A stretch of DNA of 64,000 bases. Source: Spongospora subterranea f. sp. subterranea. Lineage: Eukaryota > Endomyxa: Phytomyxea > Phytomyxea > Plasmodiophorida. Shown one piece after another: positions 1 through 10,325 of this stretch (its first letter is position 1; every line of letters begins with the position of its first letter). The position numbers and the translations under genes were made by a program. Under the pieces are notes generated by a model that was not told where the DNA came from, ran no database searches, and saw nothing but the letters and a program-made list of their open reading frames with translations. The stretch spans positions 124,001-188,000 of the forward strand of contig JAUGWO010000112.1 in assembly GCA_049724395.1 (NCBI GenBank). Reading direction: 5' to 3'.

Positions 1-335
1 TGAAGGCGATACAGATAAACCGCGAGAGCGACAATATTGTGAAAACTTTGTACATGGAAACGCCCTTAATGCAACCGTTTCCACCAACACGACGAATCAA
101 AATCAGTACAGAAACCCAGCCGTTCAAAAGGGGCTCGTATGAGTTTTAAATCATGGAAGAGCACGTTCGAGACCAAGGGATGGACCGCCAGAGATTTTAC
201 AAGCACTTCACCGACCGCAGATCCACACTCGGATGGATATTCAAGTTCGGCAATAACACCATATTGTGGAAAAGTAAAAAGCAGCTAACTGTCTCGTTAA
301 CAACAATTGAGGCGGAATGAAGTCTCAATCATTTT
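1..335 (+). mobile_element. Ty1/copia retrotransposon fossil (pol 3' part)
   Basis: The plus strand reads as the RNase H end of a Ty1/copia Pol. It contains the family signature around 'GWIFKFG...LWKSKKQLTVSL..IEAE' at roughly 225-320. The element is cut by the left edge of the window and is broken, with at least a few breaks in this stretch. Downstream, a TATA-like stretch near 773-785 could belong to a decayed LTR, but no matching second LTR is in view, so that part is only a guess. It is old by appearance. Confidence 0.7.
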
Positions 336-1947
336 GATTTATAGAATCGGACCTGTTGACATGAGAATGAATTAAACGACAAGACTCAAATCGATTTTGA
401 TCATAAGTGTTATGAAATTCAGAAACATTATATGGCTGTTCGAGCCGTCTTTGGAATTAAGCAAATTGTTCAACAATTTTGTCTGATCAAAATTACGTTT
501 GCACTGGTAGTTCTGTTGCGTTGGTACTTCCGTTTTAGAAGTAGCAGTGCAAATGCAGTTCAGAATAGGGCATTGTTGTCTAAGCAACATCGCTTATTTA
601 AAAAAGAAGCAAACCGCCACCATCAGCCTGTCAACAAATGTTGAATGTGGTCTTGAAGGCTAGATTTTAATCGTGGTGTCGAATTGCAATGGTGAGGACG
701 AGGGTTCATGGCGTCTGAAAAATGTCAAAAGAACAAATCAGAAAGTGTCCAGAATTAAGATGATTTTTTGGTTAATATAAATACTCGAGCTGGTCTATCG
801 CTCTGTTCAATCAACGCTGGAACGAGATTAAGAAGTTACAACGCCCAATCTGTTTTATCAATTCTGCCTTCCGCTGTGGATCAAAATCTGAGAATCAATG
901 CGAGGATCAACTGCGCCTGAAACAACTGCATTGACAAAGACAAAATTGCAACCCTCGAATTTTATTGTTGCAATTGTTTCTCGATCGGGGTGGTTGATGA
1001 GATAATAAAGATCGCTATGCTTGTGCGCCTTGACTATTACATATTGCACACGTTGAAGCGATCTACGCATTCGGATGGAGAATGCTGGCTGCTTCACCCA
1101 CACTTCAAGAAACGATCTATGACCAATCGTCGTATGACAACACAACTACCTCTGAAACCTAAAAGGAACAGGAGTTCACAGGATTCCATTCATCTAAACG
1201 CCTCATCTAAAAGTGCCTACCTGATAGCCAGCGGCGCTAACTTCATCATGACAAACTTACTCCACAATCATAGGTCATTTCAGGACCCGATCATGATCAC
1301 TTGCGATAACGGCACACAGACAGGATCACCCAAAATGCAATGCCAGCCACCGCCAATGATTTAATTGTTCCTGGCATTACAAAGGCCTATTAGCCACGAA
1401 ATGATTCATTGTTGAGCAATGCTCAATCATAGTCATTGATGACACGCAACCGTATCAAGGATCGACATCGAAATGTCATCGTTACGGCATACAAGCATAA
1501 CAATCTGCATTATCTTATCAACCACACTGTTTAAAGGACAGACGCAGCATTGATCATGAAGCAAGAGTACCTAAGTTTCAAGCACACATGAAACCAGAGA
1601 CTGAACCATATATCAGAATTCACTGAAAGCATCACGATCTTACCGCAGGAGTTTTGCGAAAACCGTGCTGATGGAAATCATGAAAGCAACCATTCCCACA
1701 AAAACGTCAGAAACCAGGGCATCTGAAATCGTTTCATCTGAATTAAAAGGACGATCAACAGTACGAGGCCTCAATTGCCGTACTGAGGCGAAACCATTTT
1801 TGCGGTTGCCTGGAATCAACTGAGCCATTAACGGTGGTTGCCTGAGACTGCCCGTAGGCAACTGGTTGCCCACGATACAAATGGTTTGAGAGTTTCAAAT
1901 TTAAATATGGTTTGTATATGTATCGTAAGAAGTAATATTGCAGTAGT
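336..1947. other. no supported gene
   Basis: This stretch lies between the copia fossil and the 3' end of the AsnRS gene. Open frames exist (for example 858-1145 minus and 990-1364 plus), but they overlap each other on opposite strands, start with non-ATG codons or have unremarkable composition. None resembles a family I know. It may include decayed LTR or transposon sequence. Confidence 0.5.
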
Positions 1948-4388
1948 TCAATATCGGCATGAGCCGGCAACTCGAGGAACTGGCACCACGTCTCGAATGT
2001 TAGATAACCCGGTTATAAACTGAACGAGCCGGTCGAATCCGAGCCCGAAACCGCCATGAGGTACCGACCCAAACCTAAAAAAACGCTAGAGTCTGCCACC
2101 TGCAAATCCGACGGCGAAAAATATTTCACGGTTTATGGAGCGAAACACTTTTGTAAGTTCAACTACTTGGAATGGGAATAGCAGCAACATAACCAATTAG
2201 TGGCCATCAAAACATGTAAAAAATTACCTTCTAAGGTCAAGATACCAGCTCATTTTACTGCTATCAAGTCCATGCGACGCCATTGATTCAGAGAGGTCCT
2301 CCACATTGTCAATCCGTTCACTGCCTCCTACAACTTCGCCAATGCAAGGCATAAGAAGATCCATTGCTGCGCATGTTGCCTTGGCGCCAGAAGATGAGCG
2401 TTTCATATAAAAGGGTTTCAACTTCGCTGGATAGTGGGTCACAAACAGAGGACTATTGAATTCGTCAAATAATGAACACCATACTGAGTATTATTGTGTA
2501 CCGTTTGAAATGAACTGTGGCAAGATATTGTTCGTGTTCGCTTTTCAAGTCATCACCCCATACCGGCACATGACTAAACTGAGGAGCCATAGGACACTCT
2601 TGTAGAATCTATGAAACATAGGCATCAATTCACCGAAACGTGCAAATGGACCTACTAACCTGAATAGCGTCAGAATACGATATGCGTGCAAAAACTTCGT
2701 CGCGGCACGACGTGATAATGGAAGAATAGCTAGCATAATTGTCCTCTGCGGAGAGGGCTGGATCTCGAGCAATACTTGCACTTTGCCCCGTGGCCTCAGC
2801 CGCTTTGAGTCGCAGAGAAGATGAGTCTGACCAAAGCAGGCGCAAGTCATCATCATGCGTTCCAATGCATGTCCTCACGCATGTCTTGACGAGCTTCTCG
2901 GCTTCGTCCATCAAAACATCAAGGGTTGCGAAAGGAATTTCGGGCTCAACCATCCAAAACTCGGCCAGATGTCTTGTCGTATGAGAGTTCTCAGATCGGA
3001 ATGTCGGGCCGAAAGTATAAACTGGCCTAATAACGGAAGATAGTAGATTGAAACAGGATCAGATAAGGTCGGTCGACAGAGCGAAAAATACAGTACCCCA
3101 TGGAGCATGCGAACATTTCGGCATGAAGCTGGGCAGAAACGGTCAGGAACGCGTTGGTTCCGAAAAAACTCGTCGGATCTCGACCAGACGTCGTGACAAC
3201 TTGAAACTGTTCACCGGCCCCTTCGCAGTCACTGGCGGTGATGATGGGAGCATGAATCCATTGAAAGCCCCTCGAGTTGAAATGTGAATGAACAGCTGAA
3301 GCACAGGTCGATCGAACCCGCATTGCAGAGCTGAACTGTGTCGTACGACCCCGTAAATGCTGATACGAGCGCAAAAACTCCTACATAGACCAAAAACTCC
3401 ATAAAAGAAGGAATACAATTCAAACTGTCGATTTCGCAAGGTGTGTCGAATGAGGTTGGTGATGTTTTTGTAAATGATACTTTTGTGTGATCCTTTTTCT
3501 GGATGGGATACAGTGCAGCATCACAATCGCCAACAATATTGACAGAGTCAGCGGCAATTTCACGGTCACTACTGTGGCGCGCTGATGGGCACGGTGCCAG
3601 TTTTCCCAAGACGGCAACCGATGCGCCATTGCTCAGCTTCGCGGATTCCGGAACGGCAACCGTGCACACGACCTGGATCCCATTTCGATCCGACCTATTG
3701 TCGATTTCAGCTCATTCATCGATAACATCAAATTAAATTTAACAAAAACTACCAGAAATACCTCATCTCGTAACGATAACGATCATCACAACGTAATGTA
3801 ACTCTAGTATGAAACGCAAATATGAACTGAATGAGCTCAAAAAACGTGAACTGAACTTTTCAACAGTTGACGAAGTGCGAGATGAATCAAGAGACTGTTA
3901 ATGGTGATTGGGAGGAATCGGGATGTGTATGGATAGATAACAACCACAGGGGGTAAAATATGGATAGATAACAACCACAGGGGGTAAAATATGGATAGAT
4001 AACAACCACAGGGGGTAAAATATGGATAGATAACAACCACAGGGGGTAAAATATGGATAGATAACAACCACAGGGGGTAAAATATGGATAGATAACAACC
4101 ACAGGGGGTAAAACAGGACATTCGACACATTATTCAAATAATCTAATACATTCCATAAACAGAATAACGACAAACCATTACTAAATTGCAAAAATTGAGA
4201 GGCATCATGAAAATTGAAAAAAAAAACATGCAGTAGACTCGATAAATTCTAAAATCAACTAACCCGTCGTTGACTACGACGAAGCATTTGTCCTTATGGC
4301 GTCGAATCGAGCGTACCCAGCCGTTTATCGCAACTTCAGAACCGCATGCGATATTGGCGAGATTGGCGATGCGCACCCCTGTTGCCAT
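1948..4388 (-). CDS. NARS2: asparaginyl-tRNA synthetase, bacterial/organellar type
   Basis: Charges tRNA-Asn with asparagine; the bacterial-type sequence suggests the mitochondrial enzyme. Seven exons assemble without frame conflict: 4388-4264, 3694-3481, 3380-3097, 3026-2660, 2608-2502, 2452-2228 and 2074-1948, giving 482 aa (E. coli AsnRS is 466). The N-terminal OB-fold domain shows '[14 protein letters not shown]' and '[14 protein letters not shown]'. The class II core has '[15 protein letters not shown]', motif 2 '[20 protein letters not shown]' and motif 3 '[13 protein letters not shown]'. The C-terminus ends '[10 protein letters not shown]'. All introns are GT-AG. Intron 1 (569 nt) is ten times the usual length here because it holds a 31-bp minisatellite. 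The ATG at 4388 is the first after an in-frame stop. No strong presequence is visible, so the mitochondrial location is inferred from the family. Confidence 0.93.
3925..4119. repeat. 31-bp minisatellite inside AsnRS intron 1
   Basis: About six near-identical head-to-tail copies of a 31-bp unit, read on the plus strand as 'atggatagataacaaccaca' followed by 'gggggtaaaat'. The copies are practically identical, which points to recent expansion or ongoing homogenisation. The unit is not a multiple of three. It lies wholly within the first intron of the AsnRS gene, and the open frames through it are artefacts of the repeat. Confidence 0.9.
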
Positions 4389-6473
4389 TCGCGACACAAT
4401 AACCAGCGAACGACGCAGTGATCCTCAGAACTCAGCAGTTCACGGCACTCAAACTGCGCCGAGGAGAAGTCGCATTGGTCTGTGCACAACTGACTAAATC
4501 GTAAGGTTTTGTTTTTAGTTGCAAGACTTGATCGAACATGAAGAAAGTTCAAGATCATGACATATATTATTGTGTTTTTCATAGTCACCTGTTTTGTGGC
4601 AAAAAAGACATCAACTTTTCAGTTGTAAGATAGCAGATGATGAGGTATATTTGGATTAAAGTATGGTGGGGAACAAGCGATGTCCATGATGTAAGTGGTG
4701 ATTTACTTGATCTAGTTAACCCTAGCAGGCTACCAGTGAAACTTACTCGCAAATCCATTGCTCGAATCGATGCAACTTTTTTGGCTAACAGTAAACATTG
4801 GTGTTTTTTTTTTCTCCGGAAATGTCTAAGTGGAGACCAGCCCAAATAACGAGTTTGGTAACAACCAATGATGCCTAGCGATTTGCTCGAATAAACCAAA
4901 TGCTCGCGGGCTCGTTGACCAAACCCATCAACACGACAAATTCATTGGTGCTGCAACCGATGGGAATCAGGGGATGCCCAATGGACTACGTGTTCCTAAC
5001 AAATGATATCCCTGCCTTTCAAATGCAATGAACACCTCTGCTGTTGAAACGCGCCTCGACTTCTGCCAAATTATCCAGTCTGTCATCGGCATGAAGGCAA
5101 GATATAACGGATTGTTGGAGGCGATAATTCTATAGGTATACCCATGATTTGTGGTCATTACCACTCCAGTACCTGGTAGGCAGTAGCGACTGCACTATTT
5201 GCTTTCGCAACACGCACCGCCAGGATGGTAGTACAAATCGAATTCTAATACATCGGCGACGGATCGTTCTATGTACACGTCTCAACATCAATTGCATTGT
5301 CGCTGATTACGCTTAAACAAATCAGGTCATGGAAAAAAACGGTCGACAGTGGATGCTCCCAGCATATGGAATTTTGATAAGGCCGATTCACACAGGTGGT
5401 ACACTAAATTCATGCTCTGAAACCTTTCACGAGCGTCGCGAGGATGATCGAACCCTTGGTAAGGCCCATGCATACTGTTAGACGCGATTCATTTCTTGGA
5501 ATAAAACGAGATCATTCCGAAACGCAATTGGATTCCTATATCGCTCCATGTTCAGAATGGCGGTAGTTGATACCTTTAGGTTGCCCAGTTGCGATTTCCT
5601 GTCCTACGCCTGGAGTCAGGCATCAACTGCCGTCATTCTGAACACATGGAGCCATAAAGGAATCCAAACAGTGTCTTTGCAACTATTCCAATAAATCTAA
5701 CAGTATGCATAAGGTCATTCCAAGGTTTCGAGCACTATCTCGACGTTTTGTGAAAGTTTTAGCTGACCTGTGCACACTTCCCACAAATCGCTCACGAATT
5801 GGAACGCAGCCCTTGGGCGGGAATCCGAGACGACACGAATCATAACAGCATGTGCAACCGCCGTTTTTTCGCACCGTTTCCTCGTTGAGGCATCGAATAA
5901 CAACAGTTTCGTGTTCATAGAAATGAACCACTGTACACGCGCGCATGAAAACAATATTCCAAAATTGAGTCTATGGAGCGCACTGTGCAATTTAGTTTTG
6001 CAATGATTTGACTGTGTCACAGTCATTAGTGTACCCTATTGTACACCACATCGCCACAGACCGTATGAGACTCAAACGAGTGTTCATTATCCGGATTTCG
6101 AAGACCAACGATCTCAACATCGGCCGTCGACAGCTTTGCCCTCTCTGATATAAAACTCTGTAAAGAATGTGCACCACTAGGGGCGAATGTTAGTGTATTC
6201 CGCCAAAGGGGTTATTTTGGCAAAAATTACAGTAAACGCCAGTCAACGATAGCTACATCCTCGGTGAATGCGAATACATGGCCCTATTAGACTGCTTGTG
6301 GTCATGAGTGAATAAAATCCCCAAAAAAATATCCGTAACGAAGGGAATTTCTTAGACCAAAGCTTTGAGGAAATTTTGTCATGAGTCTGATCCATCAATT
6401 TCTAATGACGAATTATGAGCCATGCGTGATACGACAGATAATAAACCTATATAGTTATTTGCTTTCGACATAA
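4389..6473. other. no confidently supported gene; contains an inverted repeat
   Basis: Short minus-strand frames near 4585-4900, 4967-5164 and 5683-6180 look weakly protein-like but match nothing I recognise, and no consistent exon chain could be built. The stretch 5528-5667 is an imperfect palindrome, listed separately. The 3' exons of the MAD1-like gene might extend into 6350-6430. Confidence 0.4.
5528..5667. repeat. imperfect inverted repeat (fold-back element)
   Basis: The left arm 5528-5571 ('...ctccatgttcagaatggcgg...') pairs with the right arm 5622-5667 ('...ccgtcattctgaacacatgg...') over about 44-46 bp with a few mismatches, around a loop of about 50 bp. This could be a small MITE-like or fold-back element or a cruciform-forming site. 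No flanking target duplication was obvious. Confidence 0.75.
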
Positions 6474-8148
6474 TTACGACAGTTGCCCCGTACGAAAATC
6501 TTTGTTTTCCTTGGACAGGGCAACGATTTGGTCTCGCAAATCAATGGTATCGACAATATTGGACCGTAACAGTTCGAGCTGTTCATGGACTTTAGCGCTT
6601 TCACTATCGACTGCTTTACCGGCAATGATCTGCGAGTATTCGCCCTCAAACGACGCCACGATGTCTTTCAGATTCTGATTAGAAGCCTTTAACATCGCCT
6701 CCTAAACTCAAACACCACAGGTTAACCGCTAGTGTGAAGACATAAAAGAAAACCGCAAAGCAATAATTTCAAAAAGATGTCAAGTAAAAGAATGAAATCA
6801 GCTTACATTAGCCATTGAGAGACTGAGTTGTCTGTGAAGCGTAGCGGCGCGATGTTGGGCTGCCTTTAAAACGGATGCGTGCGCTGGTCCCGATTCAATG
6901 AGAATGGCGTTTTCGCTCACCAATTCCTTCACCCGCGCCTCAGATTGTACTAAACGGTTGTTGGCCTTCAAGCATATATTAGATGGATTCCAGTTGAAAA
7001 ATTTACACAGAGAGCAAGGAAGGTTTAAAAAAAGCAAGCATGGAACGGGTTAAACTCCTGACTGTAAACGAGATCAATTTCAGATTTACACTGCAGAACA
7101 CTAGATTTAAGATGCTGATAAAAACAAAAACTGAGAATTGGTCTGTTAAGAGCTGAGAAAGAATAGGATAATGAGAACAACCTGATCTAAATCTTGTTGC
7201 AATCTGGAATATAATGTTATGAGATTAACCGGGTCCGGATCAGAATTTGATCCGAAACAGCGTCGAAACGCAGCGTTCCATTGAGCAATGGTCTCCTGCG
7301 CAGGGCGCAAAGCCTCAACTTGCCCAGCCATATCAGCATTACTGGCCTCCAACCTGTAGTGTTTCATATCATTATTGGCTTCAACCATACAGCAAGCAGT
7401 AAAACCTGGAAATTTTATGCTGCAGTGCAACAATTTGTTCCTCTTGCATATGGTACTGGGCGGTGTTTGCACGCGAGGCAACTACCTCGCGTTCCATAGA
7501 TCGGTATTCACGTTCTGAGCGCATCGCAGTGAGTACTTCACCGACCTGAACACCACAGAAGCAACGATTTAGCCCATGTGACACAACACAGTCATAAATG
7601 GATGATAACTAAGGATTCCGACGGAAAATTGTGAAAAAAGAAGTGATCTCACACCTGCTCTCGATGCACCTGTTGCAGCCGTTGGAAGCGGTCAATTTCC
7701 TGGCGCAGCAAGCCAATCTCCTCATCTTTTTCCTTCAAAGAATCGGACAAAGACGATATAATAGGTTCCTCAACTGACGGCAGAGGATTAGTTGATTTAT
7801 CCATTATGCTAAATCAGGTTAACAGATAATTGTTTTACCTGTTTTCAAATCCCGATTCTTGTTATTCTGCAAACAAAAAATCTGATCTTGAAGCTCTGAG
7901 ATTTTAGCACGATTTCTTGCTTGCTCAAGATCAACGCTGGCACAGTGCACAGCAAATTTCGAGGCGAATGCAGCTTCAGAATGGGATTTTTGACGTTCGG
8001 CCTCCTCGCGACGGTGTTCAGACTGGTTCAACTGGGTTTGAGTCTGCGAGAGTTGGGACTTGACGGATTCTAAAGATTCGAGCAAAAATCGTTGTTGGAC
8101 ACGCAACGAACTAAGACGTCCATTGGCGCCGACCTCCACTTCCGACAT
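6474..8148 (-). CDS. MAD1: coiled-coil protein, probable spindle checkpoint MAD1
   Basis: Seven exons join in frame: 8148-7839, 7773-7655, 7545-7406, 7353-7182, 7114-7070, 6965-6807 and 6701-6474. They give about 322 aa of nearly continuous heptad coiled coil. The order of landmarks resembles MAD1: a leucine-rich coil, then 'WNAAFRRCFGSNSD' with a following LQ-rich segment (compare the W..L...G....P region of MAD1), then 'LKASNQNLKDIVASFEGEYS' (compare the L..E...L..IL.SYD.E region). MAD1 scaffolds MAD2 at unattached kinetochores. The MAD2-binding motif and the C-terminal RWD domain were not found, so the gene may be shortened, may have unseen 3' exons (a GT-AG splice at about 6491/6443 would extend it), or may be another coiled-coil protein. 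The start is the ATG at 8148. Confidence 0.5.
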
Positions 8149-8877
8149 TCACCAGCCAGTTTGCGCCGCCCGACCGGGAGATGACATTGAAATTTGACCT
8201 GGTTTCCCGGAGTGGGACTCATGGTGTATCTACAGTTTTCATTTTAACACTGTCGTCTACCCGTAAAACATGGCGGCACATTCTCGCCCAAAGAATGATT
8301 TATCTAAATGCAGCACGGCCTCATGTCACATTTACGAGTTGGCGCCATTACTTCAAGTCGAACTGTCATGCCTGCCTCTTTTGAAAACCTGCAGTATGTT
8401 CAACCGGTTCAAGGTCATCTTATCATCGTTGCGGATCGGGGTCGCAAGTTTTCTGTGCATAGGTGACTAAACAAAAAATCGGTGGATTTGTGACTCATAA
8501 GACTACTGAAGTTGACTGCTCGTGATGTAATAGAGCCAGACTAGATGCGTTCAAATGTCCAGAACTGTATGTTGTCCATGGCCAGAGCATATCTTACACC
8601 TACGATAATAGCATATAGAACAGCTATAGCTCGAGATGGAACTCCATCCTCCCATGATGCGCTAAAGTTTTTCTTTCTTAAAAAATTGACCAACTAATTC
8701 TCAACATTGGGGTTTTTCAATCAAAATTTAATCTACAGTATATTGTTAATGGCAATCCATCACCCTTCCAAGTTTCAATCTTAATGGTCGTGGTTGCCCC
8801 CCGTGAGTCGTGAGCGATCAATCCATTATCCAGTCGGTCAAATAATTGCACTCTAGGGGCCAAGAAGGCGGGTGGCG
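8149..8877. other. shared 5' region between MAD1-like gene and TEN1
   Basis: The two flanking genes diverge from this stretch. An ATG-started frame at 8270-8470 (plus strand, 66 codons) is open but unrecognised, and no downstream exon could be linked to it. Promoter elements are not distinctive. Confidence 0.4.
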
Positions 8878-9329
8878 ATGCGATTCTCGCATCGCCCTGT
8901 CCCGTCTCAATGCCCCATAGCATCTGGGGAAGTCATCCTCCTACATGAGCTGGCCGATATGGAATTAGGCCGGGCCGTCCGAGTTGTAGGGCGTGTCATC
9001 GATTTCATCCCTGGTGAAAAGAAAGCAATTATTGAGATGGACGGCTGTCACGTCGTTATCATCACCGATATTATGGTTATTGACGGCAGCTTTGGCGACC
9101 ATTCCCTCTTCACTTTTATTGGTGAAGTTTGTTCTTATCAGGTGCTAATATCTGCAATTTTGTGAATGCTTTCACGATTGATTTTGTTTAGCCGGACCCT
9201 GGTACCAAATGTCTTCGTCCTCGAATAGCGTTGAAAGTAGATGGGCTCAACTTGCAGTTGTACAAGATTGCAATTCAAGAAAGGAGGAAGTTTTATCCTA
9301 TTCGACCCCTGGATCTTCGTCCAAAGTAA
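8878..9329 (+). CDS. TEN1: CST complex subunit TEN1
   Basis: Small OB-fold protein of the CST (CTC1-STN1-TEN1) telomere complex, which binds single-stranded DNA and helps polymerase alpha fill in the C-strand. Two exons, 8878-9141 and 9192-9329 (50-nt GT-AG intron), give 133 aa, close to the family's usual 120-130. Landmarks: 'GEVILLHEL..ELG.AVRVVGRV' (first OB strands), 'VVIITDIMVID', 'LFTFIGEV', and after the splice 'ALKVDGLNLQLYKIAIQERR'. The last matches the end of human TEN1 (VEGMNLPLLEQAIREQR). The splice is phase 0 and joins GEV...Q to PDPG cleanly. The first ATG in this frame is at 8878. STN1 and CTC1 are not in the window. Confidence 0.85.
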
Positions 9330-10325
9330 TTTCTGCCTTTTGCTTTCGACTGGAGCATATTGGCAGTCAAACTAAATCATCCTCAAAACGTCTTGGACTT
9401 CATTTTCTCACTGCAATGTTGAACGCTCTCAACCGTCGGATTTGCTTATTTGCCCATGTAATACCAGTTACGTACGAGTAAACAGTTAAGATATTTTCAA
9501 TTTTTGTGCAAGTGCCCGCGTCTACTCGGTTGCTGGGGTTTTGTCAGATGACCGTCAACTTTAATATTATGCTGCTCAGAGTCAGGCTTCTTTATCTGCA
9601 TTGCATCTCCTTATTGGCACGCCAAACTGCCGCTCAAACCAACTGGCTCTTTATGGGTAATATGTACTGTTGATTTTCAAACTTTTTCACTTAAAGTACT
9701 TTACTTTATCGAAAAGCTGAATTCATTGGCGTCTCACATGCATCTGTCTGGTGTAGGATTTATTTGACATGTCGGGCCCAAATCCATTCATCATCGTGCA
9801 GCATGCAACAATTCTCATATTGTTATTTCGAGGTCCAGGCGACGTATCTCACTGCACCTTACATATGGAAGTTTTAAGAATGTTGAATTCCGGTCACTCT
9901 TCAGCAAATTCCCGTCAGATGCATCCGAGGCGCAAATATATTGGCCTGCCGATCAGAGGATATATTTGAATTATGAATGTCGTTCAAGAATATAACAAGG
10001 TTCAGCCGAAAAATTGGAAAACTGTATCACAAAGGATCTGCTCTCGGATACTACTAGATGATATCTCTGGTTGACATTGCAACAATCAACATTAAAAAAT
10101 TTATTGAGTGATCTGCAATGTGATCGAATATTCATACCATCGAGGGGTTCTTCAAAAACTGAGTTTTGGGGTGGTGTAAATCCTTTGCTGAACGAGGTTG
10201 GCCCTCATCTTGTTGGCCATTATTCCACGACGCACAATAATAATTCTGAGTCATGCTTGGTACTTGACTGTTGATGTCTAGGATACCCTGCTACAGTGCT
10301 GTCATTCCTTGAGATTCATATTGAT
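9330..10325 (+). other. unassigned stretch upstream of RAB3GAP2
   Basis: Fragments with protein-like composition appear on the plus strand, for example 'SQASLSALHLLIGTPN' near 9583-9630 and 'EVQATYLTAPYIW' near 9832-9875. They sit in different frames and I could not join them into a gene or match a family. They could be exons of a fast-evolving gene or a decayed element. Confidence 0.3.

Noticed and set aside
3837-4191. Repetitive ~97-aa proteins on the minus strand
   Set aside because: They are translations of the 31-bp minisatellite inside an AsnRS intron in three frames.
4585-5164. Copia-like coding remains on the minus strand
   Set aside because: Frames suggested a decayed polyprotein, but no family signature could be found.
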